From positions 38,539,255-38,603,254 of the forward strand of contig OW121742.1 in NCBI GenBank assembly GCA_933228675.1: a DNA stretch of 64,000 bases, in the 5' to 3' direction. The notes below the pieces were generated by a model. That model was not told the origin of the DNA. It was given only the letters and a program-made list of their open reading frames with translations, and ran no database searches. Shown here piece after piece: positions 1 to 12,754 of the stretch; the first letter of the stretch is position 1, and each line of letters opens with the position of its first letter. The stretch comes from Stomorhina lunata (Eukaryota > Arthropoda > Insecta > Diptera > Rhiniidae). The translations under genes and the position numbers were made by a program.

Positions 1-1757
1 TCTATAAAAAAATTTAAATCCGAAAAATTATATCGAAAATTTTCTACAGAAAAATTTTATATCTGAAATTTTTTTTTGAAAAATTTTGTACAGAAAAATT
101 TTATATCTGAAATTTTTTTTGAAAAATTTTGTATCGAAAATTTTGTACAGAAAAATTTTTTATTGAAAATTTTCTATAGAGAAATTTTGTATAGAAAATT
201 TTCTATAAAAAAATTTTATATCGAAAATTTTCTATAAAAAAATTTAATACCGAAAATTTTCTATAAAAAAATTTAATACCGAAAATTTTTCTATATCAAA
301 ATTGAATACCAAAATTTTCTATAGAAAAATTTTTTTTATCGAAAATTTTCTATAGAAAAATTTTATGTCGAAAATTTTTTACAGAAAAATTTTATATCGG
401 AATTTATTTTAGAAAAATTTTGTATCGAAAATTTTGCAAAGAAAATTTTTTTACCGAAAATTTTCTATGGAAAAATTTTCTATCGAAAATTTTTTAAAGA
501 AAAATGTTATATCGAAAATTTTATATTAAAAATCATCTAAAATTTTTGTTTCTAAAATTTTCTTTAGAAAAATTTTATATCGAAAATTTTTAATAGAAAA
601 ATTAATATCGAAAATTTTCTATAGAAAAATTTAATATCAAAAATTTTCTATAGAAAAATTGAATATCGAAATTTTTTAAAGAAAAATTTTATATCGAAAA
701 TGTTCTACAGAAACATTTTATATCAAACATTTTTTGTAGGGAAATTTTACATCGAAAATTTTGTATAGAAAAATCTTCTATAAAAAATTTTTAAAAGAAA
801 AATGTTATATTGAAAATTTAATATCGAAATTCTTCTAAAATTTTCTTTACAAAATTTTTTATAAAAAAATTTTATATCGAAAATTTTTTATAAAACAATT
901 TTGTATCGAAAATTTTTTCGAAAAAAATTTTATATTATAAATTTTCTATAGAAGAATTTTATATCGAAAATTTTCTATAGAAAAATTTTATATCGAAAAT
1001 TTTCTGCAGAAAAATTTTATAACAAAAATTTTCTATAGAAAAATTAGATATCAGAAAAATTTTTATAGACAAATTTTCTGTCACATAATTTTTGAAAAAC
1101 CCCTTTTTAAAAAGTTTTATGCAGAAAATTTTTAAGAAAAAAGTTATGTACAAAATTATTCGTCTTAAAAATTTTTATAGAAATTTTTTTGTTTTAAAAA
1201 TTTTTATAGAAAATTTTTCGGTTAAAAATTTTAATATTAAAATTTTCAGATTTAAAATTTTTATAGAAAATTTTTCGGCTTAAAAAATTTTGTAGAAAAT
1301 TTTTGGGTTTAAAAATTTTGAGAAAAAATGTTTTGGTTTTAAAATTTGAATAGGAAATTTTTTGGTTTAAAAATTTTTATAGAAAATTTTTCGGTTTAAA
1401 AATTTGTCTACTTAAAACTTTTTCTGTTTAAAAATTTTCAGTTTAAAAATTTTTATTGTAATTATTCTGGTTTCAAAATTATTGAAAAAAAATTTCCGGT
1501 TTAAAAATTCCAAAATTTCTAAAAAAAAATTCAAACCGAAAAATTTTCTATTGAAATTTTTAAACCGAAAAATTTTCTACAAAAATTTTTAAATTGAAAA
1601 TTTTTTGATAAAAATTTTTAAGCCGGAGAATTTTCTATAAAAATTTTTAAACCGAGAAATTTTCAATAAAAAATTTTAAGCCAAAAATTTTCTTTAACAA
1701 TTTTTTAATCGAAAAATTTTCTATAAAAATTTCTATATTTCTATAAAAATTTTTTGA
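1..1757. repeat. AT-rich satellite with ~29-bp period
   Basis: Degenerate units resemble GAAAATTTTC-TATAGAAAA-ATTTTATATC, each with overlapping dyads GAAAATTTTC and TTTTCTATAGAAAA. From about 1090 a variant with GGTTTAAAAATTTTTATAGAAAA takes over. Near 1510 the orientation flips, so that units read CTATAAAAATTTTTAAACCG. The array is open at the left edge. The short open frames on both strands are by-products. Confidence 0.85.
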
Positions 1758-2958
1758 CCCCGCTATAACTTAGTCAATATTTTTGTCTACGTCAAACATT
1801 TTAATTGTCTGAAGGTTAATTTAAAATTTTCTAAAAATAACCATTCTTTAAAGATATCCATCTCTAAATGGTTTGAATTGCCAACATCTTTAACAAGATA
1901 AGCAAAAAAAAAATCTTCTTTTGCGGCAATTTTCGGCGTTTTCGACAACTTGTTTGATTTATAATTTAATATGGCTCAGACAAGAAGTGGAAGAAACAAA
2001 AAAATGTATTTGTCTTAATAAATTTGTATTTAAAAATAATCATTAATTCCAATTAATTAAGAAAATGCTTAAGAAGTGGCAAGTACCATGATAAATTGGT
2101 TTTTTATTTAAAACAAGAAAATTTATTTGAAACCGAAGTTAAGTTATAAATAATTTCCAAAGTGTTTAAATCGTAATTAAATAGGCTCACGAAATCTGAT
2201 ATCAAAGCTCACGAAAAACTATTTAAAATACAAATAACTTCTTTATTTGGAACCATTGTCTTAATAAAATTAACAAGATTTTAGACAGACAGACAGGCTT
2301 AGGCTTTTGTTTTTCAATAAATAAAACAAGCAATTAATTAAATATGCCAAAATTTTTAACAAACAAATATTAACAAGTTATAAATATCTTATAGGATTTC
2401 TTAGGAATTTTGCAAAATTAAACTAGAATTTGTTAATTTGTATTTAAATTAAATGTTTAATTAAAAATTCTGATTTTGAAAAATTTTAATACTGATCATG
2501 CTTAACCTTGGGAGGGATCAAAACACGCTTATCTATGTTAATTACAAGATCACTCCTTTAAGATTACCTTTTTTTGAATCAGGTTTCCAAAATTGAATTA
2601 AACAGTTTGAATTTTGTAATAATATCTATTTGTTTATGACAAATTTATTCAATAACTAAAATTCTTAAAAAAAAAATTAAGAAAGAAAAACATTAACTTT
2701 ATGCAAATGTTACGCAGAAAAATCTATAAAAAAAATATTTAAATTTAGAAAAATAAAACTTGTTCTATTCTCTTTATTCTAAACAGCTAAAGAAAAATTA
2801 ATAATACAAAACTAGTGATCACTGATCAACATGTTTTATGTTGTTGATTGGTTGCTTTTAATTTTTGTGTCTTCAAGTGATGAACGTCATCAAGTCTGAA
2901 AGATGGTACGAAAAAGTTGTGATAATGTAGGCACAAGTGGTAGTGGGACACGTTTTAA
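1758..2958. other. AT-rich DNA without recognisable gene
   Basis: Unique-looking sequence with many stops in all frames. I see no coding, RNA or clear mobile-element signal apart from a short CAGACAGACAG at about 2284. Confidence 0.5.
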
Positions 2959-3772
2959 GTTTTTATACCCTTCACCACCATAGGTGGAAAGGGTATTATA
3001 AGTTTGTGCTGATGTTTGTAACGCATAGAAATATTTGTCTTAGACCTACCTTTTAGTATACCAATAGGCTTAGAATCACTTTCTGAGTCGATTTAGCGAT
3101 GTCCGTCCGTCCGTCCGTCTGGCTGGCTGGCTGGACCCCCATGTAAACCTTGTAATCAAACTACAGATCGCAATTCTAAAGATAATTTGATGAAATTTGG
3201 CACAGATCATTTTTTTGATAATGGGACCATGGCTATTGAAATTGGTCAAAATCGGTCCATTATTTATGGTACCTCCCATAGGTCCCACTTCCCGGAATTG
3301 CTATATTGGCCTCAAATATCAATATTTTTAATGAAATTTAAAACAAATACTGCTTATGTCAACTAAAATCACTATACCAAATTTTGTTGAAATCGGTTCA
3401 CATTTGACCATAGCTCCCATACAAATTCTTCTTTAAAAACGCACTAAATGAGACAAAAAATCACTAAAACGCTCGTAAATCTAAAGATAATGGAAATTTT
3501 GAGTCTATTTTTTGCATACATAATTTTTGTAACAACTGTAATCAATCAACTGTGCCAAATTTCGAGATAATCGGTCCACATTTGACCCTAGCTCTCATAT
3601 AAGTCCAAATGACGGAAACAGGTTGAATATATAAGTTTTGAGAAAATTTTTGTATGATGGCAAAATTTAGCAAATATTTGTCTTTACACAGGAAAAATAA
3701 CACCTTTGACCTTAGTGGTGAAGGGTATCGTATGGTCGGCTTGACCGACTATAGCGCTTTCTTACTTGTTTT
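2959..3772 (+). mobile_element. mini-me / Helentron-like dispersed repeat
   Basis: It begins near TTTTTATACCCTTCACCACC and carries the core GAGTCGATTTAGCGATGTCC followed by (GTCC)n and (TGGC)n. It ends with the hairpin GTCGG-CTTGA-CCGAC, then TATAGCGCTTTC and TTACTTGTTTTT. The core plus GTCY tract matches what is described for dipteran mini-me elements; the terminal hairpin fits Helitron-like ends. It has no coding capacity. Partial copies lie at about 28985-29335, 29325-29400 (reverse) and 33147-33297. Confidence 0.65.
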
Positions 3773-4230
3773 TTTTTTTGTCGTTTTGTCGCTTTTAGAA
3801 TTTGTCTAAAATTCACTATATATGTACATAAACTTTAAATAATATACATATAAACATTAACTAAGTATATTGTTATTTATTTTATTTATAACTCTATTGT
3901 CTTAATAAAAACAAAAAAAAACTTTTAAGAAGAAATACAATCAAGATTTGTATTTGATGACAGTCTTTTTTATGATTTTAAAGTAAAAGCGGTTAATCGC
4001 TTTTTATGAGTGATAGAAGTTCTGAACTACCATAGCCAGCCACTCCCGAAAATCAAAAAAAGAAACACTCATAAATCTCTAGATTTAATTTTTAGTGCTA
4101 AATTTTAGCATAGATAAAGTTTTAAATTAACATTTATAAATTTTATAACAATTTATGTTTAGTTCTAAGAAAAGTCATATAATACTTTGCGTTAATATCA
4201 AAAGTCACTATTCCGACACCTGCATTACAA
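3773..4230. other. AT-rich DNA without recognisable gene
   Basis: Nothing beyond AT-rich spacer is seen between two non-autonomous elements. Confidence 0.5.
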
Positions 4231-4882
4231 TAATACTGCTCTGCAAAAATTCATTTTTTGTCTTTCCTTTTAATACAACTATGCGGACTATATGGATCTT
4301 GATGCGCTAAACTCAGATCCGTTGTCGGTTTTTTTCCATCAGATCTGGATTTTTTTTATGGGCGTGGCAAATTTTTCCCCTTAAATTAGTCAGGTACAGA
4401 GACCTATTTTTTATTTTATTTTTTTAGACCGATTTTATAGTTTATAGCTTATTTTATTCTTAAGATATGTAGCTCTTAGAAAAATGTTTAAGATGTTAAA
4501 ATTTTACTTTATCTTTTTTTTTTTAATTACATTTTTAACCTAAAAGAAATTACGAATTTTGCACGAAATTTTTTTCTCCATTAATTTCTAAATAGCTCCA
4601 AAACGATAAGAGATACAGAAAAATTATATTAGACTAAAATAAATGTAATTTTGTTATGCATCTTCAAGTTTTAATTTTGAAAATCGGATGAGTCGTTCTC
4701 GAGTTAGGACGAAATAGGTCTCCGTACCTGACTAATTTAAGGGGAAAAATTTGCCACGCCCATAAAAAAAATCCAGATCTGATGGAAAAAAACCGACAAC
4801 GGATCTGAGTTAAGCGCATCAAAATCCATATAGTCCACATAGTTTTATTAAAAGGAGGATTTGGCTGCAGAGCAGTGTAATT
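4231..4882. mobile_element. foldback MITE with ~200-bp inverted arms
   Basis: The left arm, from ACTGCTCTGCA through CAGATCCGTTGTCGG and GGGCGTGGCAAATTTTTCCCC to ACCTATTT, returns in reverse complement at about 4705-4880 and ends GCAGAGCAGTGTA. The centre (about 4420-4700) is unrelated AT-rich DNA. Outer bases are TA-rich, compatible with a TA target, but one border has mutated. No open frame. Confidence 0.75.
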
Positions 4883-5182
4883 ATGATTGCCACATTATCA
4901 ACGTTGCAAGTTGTCAAAATCATGCCATCTATTTACCTTATAATGCCTGAAACTTACTGTCAGCTTGGATACAATGTCCACCATACTGATTCTTGTTGTC
5001 CATAATATTCTATCGTTTTTATTCTTTTAGCAGCCACTCGAAAAGGCACGAACAATGGTAATCCCAGTCAGCATTTAGACTCATCAAAATGAGTCTTTTT
5101 CGACTAGTTTGAAAGATAAAAAAACTAGTCAAAGGAGATTCGCGCTTTTGCTTCAAAACTTACTATTTAAAAATACAATAAC
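4883..5182. other. spacer without recognisable gene
   Basis: About 300 bp of AT-rich sequence in which I see no gene. Confidence 0.45.
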
Positions 5183-6175
5183 AACAAGTAAGAGTATTAT
5201 ATTCGGCTGTGCCGAATCTTATATACCCACCATCAAGTTGTGTTAAATTTAGAAACATATATCATATATCTACAAGGGTGCAGCTTATTCAAAATGTGGA
5301 CCAAAGCTGAAAAAATCGCTAAGCTAATTGGTATTGTTGGTAAAATCTTTGGACTAAATTTGGTTGCAGTAGCTTTATAGCTCAACATTTAAAAATATTT
5401 TAGTGGTTTCCCCAGGATTTACTTTGATCTAAATATGGTCTCGTAGCCTGGCATAGTTTTACATTAATAAGTTGTTAATTACTTTTCGTTGTGCTTAATA
5501 TGTAGTTAGGCTAAACACGTAAATAGTAATACGGCAGGTCCATATATTTCGTTAGGAGTTCCTAATACATCCATCATATATAAAGTCTGGACTGAGCATT
5601 GATTGATGCCTATTTAATTTCATAGGTGCAATCTTAATATAATGAATGTACCTCCAAATCTTTTTGATTGTAGATATAACAAGTAAGAGTGTTATATTCG
5701 GCTGTGCCGAATCTTATATACCCACCATCAAGTTGTGTTAAATTCAGAAATATATCTCATATATCTACAAGGGTGCAGCTAATTCAAAATCTGGACCAAT
5801 ACTGAAAAAATCGCTAAGCTGATTGGTATTGTTGGTAAAACCCTTGGACTAAATTCGGCTGCCGTAGCTTTATAGTTCAACATTTAAAAATATTTTAGTG
5901 GTTTCCCCAGTATTTACTTTGATCAAAATTCGGTCTCATAACCGGGTATAGTTTTACATTAATAAGTTGTTAAATACTTTTCGTAAATATGTAGTTAGGC
6001 TAAACACGTTAATAGTAATACGGCAGGTCCATATATTTCGTTAGGAGTTGCTAATGCATTCATCATATATAAAGTCTGGGCTGAACATTGATTGATGCCT
6101 ATCTAATTTCATAGGTGCAATCTTAATATAATGAATGTACCTCCAAATCTTTTTGATTGTAGATATAAAAAGGGA
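5183..6175. repeat. tandem pair of hairpin-ended repeat units (~495 bp each)
   Basis: Units start at 5183 and 5678 with AACAAGTAAGAG and the perfect hairpin TTCGGC-TGT-GCCGAA, then TATACCCACCATCAA. They end near CTTTTTGATTGTAGATATA. The two copies are nearly identical. Read on the minus strand, the end is hairpin, TATAA, TTACTTGTT, the same layout as the element ending at 3772. Confidence 0.7.
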
Positions 6176-7359
6176 ATGCTATATATATAAGAATTATAGC
6201 CAAATGTTGACCGATTGTAACAAAATTTTACACACTGGCTGGTATATATATAGAGCTTATTCTCTTGCAAAATTTAGTGGCCATAGCTATCATAGTTTCT
6301 AATTTAAAAGCTTTTAACTGGCCTTTGCTAAAATTTTTGGTTTCCGTGAGTGTTTTTTATATGAAAGCTAAAGTCAAATATGGACCGATTCCTATAAAAT
6401 TTGATATACTGACCAATAGTTGCATAAAACTTCTCTATTCTAAATTTAGTTGTCATAGCTATTACAATTGTATTCAATTTATCAGCATTAATATGTTTCC
6501 CGGGGCGGGGTTATATGGGAGCTCTAACTAAATTTGAACCGATTTTGTCCATTTTCAACACACATCTTTTTCAAGATATCCAAAATACTTTTGAAAATTT
6601 TGTCTCTCTAGCTCTTTTCGTTAAGGCGCTATCGAGCTTTTATCTGACGGACAGACGGACATAAACAACCTTTTCTTTATGTATTTTTGTGTTTCCATAA
6701 GTTTTTCATATGGGAGCTATGGTAAAATGGTGACCGATTGTGACAAAATTTTGCACATTGGCTGACATTGACATAAGACTTCCTTGTGCTTAATTTAATT
6801 TTACTAGCTCTTGTAGTTAAGGAGCTATCACGATTTTATCTGACGGACAGACGGACATAAATCCCCTTTTCTTTTTGAATTTTTGTGTTTTCGTAAGTTT
6901 TTTATATGGGAGCTATGGTCAAATGGTGACCGATTGCGACAAAATTTTGCACACTGGCTGGCATTGGCATAAGACTTTCTTGTGCCAAATTTAGTGGTTA
7001 TATCTGTTATACTTTTAGATTTATTGGCATTTAAGTGTATTTTAGGTGAAATTTAGGCTGTTTTCGTAAGTTTTTTGTATGGGAGCTATGGCTAAATGTG
7101 AACCGATTTCGATGAAATTTTATATGCTGCCTAGTGCTTATCTAAAACTTCTAGATACCAAATTTTGTCATCATAACTGTCATAATTTGTCATTTATTAG
7201 CAAATAAGCGATTAGCCTAGACGAGGTTATACGGGAGCTATGGCCAAATGCTAACCGATTTTGCCCAATTTCAATACCAAAATTTTCTCATAGATAAAGA
7301 ATGTTTTTGCTAAGTTTCAGTTAGATAGCTCTTTTCGTTTAGACGTTATCGTGATTTCA

Positions 7360-7360
<1 letters not shown>

Positions 7361-7393
<33 letters not shown>

Positions 7394-7422
7394 GGACAGA
7401 CAGACGGACAGACAGACGGACA
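7361..7422. repeat. (CAGA)n microsatellite, short allele within repeat unit
   Basis: About 62 bp of CAGACAGA with interspersed CGGA variants, followed by CATAGCTCAATC. On the minus strand this reads (GTCY)n, matching the mini-me-type core position. Confidence 0.85.
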
Positions 7423-8568
7423 TAGCTCAATCATCTTAGAATTTCATAAGGATTCAGAATATACATCGTTTTTGATTTTTGAACCAATATTAAGGAAATT
7501 ACAAACGGAATGACAATCTCAATATACCCCCCATTCTTTTTGATGGTGGGTATAAAAAGGGGATATTATATATATAAGAATTATAGCCAAATGTTGACCG
7601 ATTGTACCAAGATTTTACACACTGGCTGGTATATATAGAGCTTATTCTTGCAAAATTTAGTGGCCATAGCTATGATAGTTTCTAATATAATAGCTTTTAA
7701 CTGGGCTTTGCTAAAAATTTTGGTTTCCGTGAGTGTTTTTTTATATGAAAGCTAAAGTCAAATATGGACTAATTCTTATAAAATTTGATAAACTGATCAA
7801 AAAATTGCATAAAACTTCCCTATTTTAAATTAAATCGTCATAACTATTACAATTGTATTCAATTTATCAGCATTAATGTGTTTCCCGGGGCGGGTTTCTA
7901 TGGGAGCTCTAACTAAATTTGAACCGATTTTGTCCATTTTCAATACACATCTTTTCATCAAGATATCCAAAATACTTTTTATAAAATTTTGTCCCTCTAC
8001 CTGTTTTCGTTAAGGCGCTATCGTGCTTTTATCTGACGGACAGATGGACATAAACAACCTTTTCTTTATGTATTTTTGTGTTTCCATAAGTTTTTTTATA
8101 TGGGAGCTATGGTCAAATGGTGACCGATTGTTACAAAATTACAATAAACACTGGCTGGTATTGACATAAGACTTTCTTGAGCTTAATTTAGTCTTACTAG
8201 CTCTTGTAGTTAAGGAGCTATCACGATTTTTGCTGACGGACAGACGGACATAAATCCCCTTTTCTTTTTGAATTTTTGTGTTTTCGTAAGTTTTTTATAT
8301 GGGAGCTATGGCTAAATATGAACCGATTTCGATGAAATTTTATATGCTGCCTAGTGCTTATGTAAAACTTCTAGATACCAAATTTTGTCATCATAACTGT
8401 TATAATTTGTCATTTATTAGCAAATAAGCGATTAGCCTAGACGAGGTTATACGGAAGCTATGGTCAAATGCTAACCGATTTTGCCCAATTTCAATACCAA
8501 AATTTTCTCATAGATGAAGAATGTTTTTGCTAAGTTTATTTTTGTTTAGGCGTTATCGTGATTTCAAT

Positions 8569-8888
<320 letters not shown>

Positions 8889-9025
8889 ATCGCTCAATCT
8901 TCTTAGGATTTCATAAGGATTCAGAATATATATCATTTTTTATTTTTGAGCCAATATTAAGGAAATTACAAACGGAATGACAATCTCAATATACCCCCCA
9001 TTCTTTTTGATGGTCGTTTTAAAAA

Positions 9026-9740
9026 GCATATCAACTGAAAATCAAGCATTTTGATGATTAAATTCGACCGTTTGTATCGCTAATTTGCAATCAGATTTTG
9101 CACAGTTAGATGACAAAAGGGTGCTGTTTGTGAAATACTATTTAACGCGCAGTTCTTCAGTGTTCTAAAAATAGACAATTGTATAGACTTTAGAAAAAAA
9201 AAACAAAAACGAAAATGGCTCGTAAAAGAATCCAAATTAATGTAAAGAAACACTCATATGTGATTTTTTTAGAAGAGTCGCAGGAGGTCACGTTTTTCTC
9301 CGACAAAAGTACATTTTATGATCAGAAAATGGACAGTAGGATCAAAAAATACTCGAATTTGATTAAAAATTAAAAAAAATGCTGGCTGGGAATAATTCTA
9401 TATCTTCTAAACTGAAAGTTTAATTGTATCAGTGTATATGAATGAATTGTTAATTAGAGCAAGAGGTTTCTGTATTTTGGATTTATGGTTTCTCTGTGTT
9501 TACACGGGGAAAATCACACTCTGATAAACACAAAAAACTCGGGAAATGATCTAGCTGTGTTTGCAAATTTCAGAAATACGATCAAGTTAAAGAGTTTTAC
9601 GCAAAAAAAACCTATTTTAACGAGGTTCATCAACTTACTATTGCTCAGCCGGTTGCATCTGATTTTATTTATTTTAACAGCAGATAAAAGAAAACTGAAT
9701 CCGCTTTAAAATAGCCTATAATTTTTTAAGCATTTATAAA
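9026..9740. other. AT-rich DNA without supported gene
   Basis: Contains one 52-codon ATG frame at 9215-9373 and a 74-codon frame at 9485-9709. Neither shows a recognisable domain or flanking gene structure, so neither is called. Confidence 0.5.
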
Positions 9741-10567
9741 CAGGGACGGAAAATAACTGTTATTTTTGAATTTTTGATTAAAAAAAGCATCCGCAAGGAA
9801 ATGTCGGAGAATAAGACTAAGTATACCATTTTGATAGTCTTGGACCAAATTTTCATAAAATGCGATGATTTTTAAAACTCTGATTTTTATTTTTTAGAAA
9901 AAAAATAACAGTTATTTTTTGATTTTTATTTTTTTGAGCAAAAATAACAGTTATTTTTAACTTTTATTTTTTCGAGCAAAAATAAAAGTTATTTTGAAAC
10001 TTTTATTTCTTCGAGCAAAAATAACAGTTATTTTTTAACATTTATTATTTAGATCATAAATAAAAGTTATTTTTTGACTTTTTTTTCGAGCAGGAATAAA
10101 AGTTATTTTTTTACTTTTATTTTTTCGAGCAGGAATAAAAGTTATTTTTGTGTTTTCAACCCTAATTATGATTGTGAAACTCAACTCCATTAATTTTTGA
10201 GCATATGCAAGGTATTTTGACTGAAAAATTATCTTTGTTTGACAAAAATTTTCGATAAATTGATCATGAATTTAAACAAAAATAACTTTTATTTCTGCTC
10301 GAAAAAATAAAAGTTAAAAAATAACTTTTATTCATGCTCGAAACAATAAAAGTCAAAAATAACTGTTGTTTTTGCTAGAAAAAACAAAAGTTAAAAAATA
10401 ACTTTTATTTTAGCTTGAAAAAATAAAAATCAAAAATAACTGTTATTTTTTATCGAAAAAATAAAAGTCAAAAAGTAACTTTTATTTCTGCTCGAAAAAA
10501 TAAAAGTCAAAAAATAACTTTTATTTGCTGACTTTTACGATAAAAGTTATAACAGTTACTGTCCCTG
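9741..10567. mobile_element. hAT-like MITE with inverted repetitive arms
   Basis: The ends are CAGGGACGGAAAATAACTGT on the left and the inverse of CAGGGACAGTAACTGTTAT on the right. CAGGG-type termini and an 8-bp flank duplication (TTTATAAA at 9733-9740, TGTATAAA at 10568-10575; 7 of 8 match) are hallmarks of hAT elements. Each arm (about 9895-10150 and 10270-10550) is a run of AAATAACAGTTATTTTT / TTTTCGAGCAAAAATAA motifs in opposite orientation, giving a foldback of about 0.8 kb. No transposase. Confidence 0.78.
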
Positions 10568-12754
10568 TGTATAAATCAAAAGTATTTTTTCTATATTCTT
10601 TCATGACATAGATTCTTAAAATGTTTACGTCATCAGAAAGGAAACATATCAAAACTAAGACAGCTGAAAAATTTTGTCAAAATATTCGCATTAGTAGACG
10701 TGGCTACTGCTAAAGGCAAAAAATGTAAGTTAATTTAGAAATATAAAGAAAATGGTAATATATGATCTCATATTAATTACAATTTCTTGATAATGAGCAG
10801 TGATTTTTTTTTGTACTAGGATGTTATGTAATAAATTTGAATCCACCGTAACTTATACAGAACAAAAAAGAAATAAAAATCGAAACCATCCAAAGATAGG
10901 CGAAAGTGTTTTCTTTTAGGCTATATATAATTTTACAACCGCCCGGTCCCACCCGTAGAACACTTTTTTATTTTAATGAAAATACTCAAAATTTCTACAT
11001 ACAAAATTCTATCAGAATTGCTAATAAATTGCTAATAAATTGCCATAAATGCAGCACGGTGGGATAGTGGAAAAAGGTAATGGAAATAAGTCCCCAACTT
11101 TAAAACCGTTGGGCGGATTATAAAATAATTTTATGTGCATATAGCAGAAGTATTGGAGAGTTTATGGTTTGAACCTGGAAAGCCTAGATTTTATTGGGAC
11201 GGCACCGCCGGAACATAAAATAGGGCACCTCAGACTCATAAATCACTTAAAACGATATATAATTGTCATTTCCCAACCGATTTAAAAAATCATACTATAT
11301 AATAAATACATAGGTCAGGATCTATAAAAAAACGTAGCGACAGGCATATCCTATCTTTTACAGTTTTAAAGATTTTCGACTTCAAAAATTAAAATTTTCA
11401 GTTTTTGTCCATACTGACCGGTTTTTTACTAATATCTGATATAATAAGAAGAATTAAGAAATATAGTTGAAGTTTAAGCTTAAATTTCTAAACAACCGTT
11501 GTAAAGGTCTTAATAAAACCTAAACTTGATAAAAGCTTAAGGTGTTATCTATTGACTTCAAAAAGAACTACTCTTTATTAGTTAAAAAGTTACAGAGTTT
11601 TGGCCAATAAAAACGGTTCTGAAGCACTGTGCGCCGTTGGAATTATCCCTTATGCTGATTTATCAATCACGATGTCGCAGTGATAATGTAAGCATCGCTC
11701 ATTCGTTTTGGAGACATTTTATTAAGGTTAATGAATTTACGCAATTGCTTGTCAAAAATTTTATTCAAAGTTCGGTATTCGGCGAATACGTGATGGACCG
11801 AATGTAAAGTTAATTCTTTCAGGTATGAATGTCCCACGGTTATGGTCCTATCAATCTGCGACTTTAAATACGGAAAAGAGCTGCCTCACTCAGACTTCTA
11901 AGTTCCATCCTTTTAAAATTCAAATCGTTAAAGAATAATGTTGGAGCCTTTTTGCAGTATAAACAATAAACACCGACATTAGTCCACCTAATAATTATTT
12001 ATCTATTCACGTGTGCAAGAAATACAAACACATTCCAACAATTAAAATGATCATCTAATAAATTTTAAAAAATATGAAACAACATCAACAAATAAAATAA
12101 TACAAATAACTTTTAATTGAAACAGAAACCGTTAGAATAATATAAAACTGAACTGATCAGCTTAAAATTATTGACTTTTTAATTAATCGAAAGAAAAAAA
12201 AACTTGTTAAAGGAATCCATAATTAAATATATATAATTTTAATTTATTCTAATATCCGTTTGCTAAAATATTCTTTAATTTTAAAATTAACCCATAAATA
12301 ACCCCCACATTTATTTGATAGTCAACCGGTTATTTCATCAGTTTTCAATATTTTAAATTGTATTTTAACAATGGACCCATTCGAAATACTGGTAATCCTG
12401 GAAACCTGAAATTTTAATAATTAAATTCATAAAATATGTAAATTTTTAATTAAATTCATAAATATTAGGAAATAATGTATACTTTTATGTATATTTAATG
12501 TTATTATCAAAATGTTTTGACTAATGAGGCTTAACCAAGCGTACCAATAACTAAACTAGAATATTATTTATTTATTTATTTTATAACTAATTTAATTGCC
12601 ATACAACATCTTTAAATCTTTTTGCTTTAATACCTTTACTATATAATTTTATTATATAACATTTTATGTCATAAAAACCATAATATTTTAGTAATAAATG
12701 AAGACTTTTAAACAATGACGGCCAAAATAATGAAAACAAGATCACACTTTTTTC
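10568..12754. other. AT-rich DNA without recognisable gene
   Basis: No sustained coding frame. A stretch at about 11050-11900 is richer in GC than its surroundings but has stops in all frames; I cannot name it. Confidence 0.45.

Noticed and set aside
9215..9373. 52-codon ATG frame starting MARKRIQ
   Set aside because: Short, no recognisable domain, no splice or promoter context; cannot be told from chance.
11054..11640. CACGGTGG at 11054 and CACTGTG near 11630 as possible element ends
   Set aside because: The two ends are not convincing inverted repeats and no target duplication was seen.
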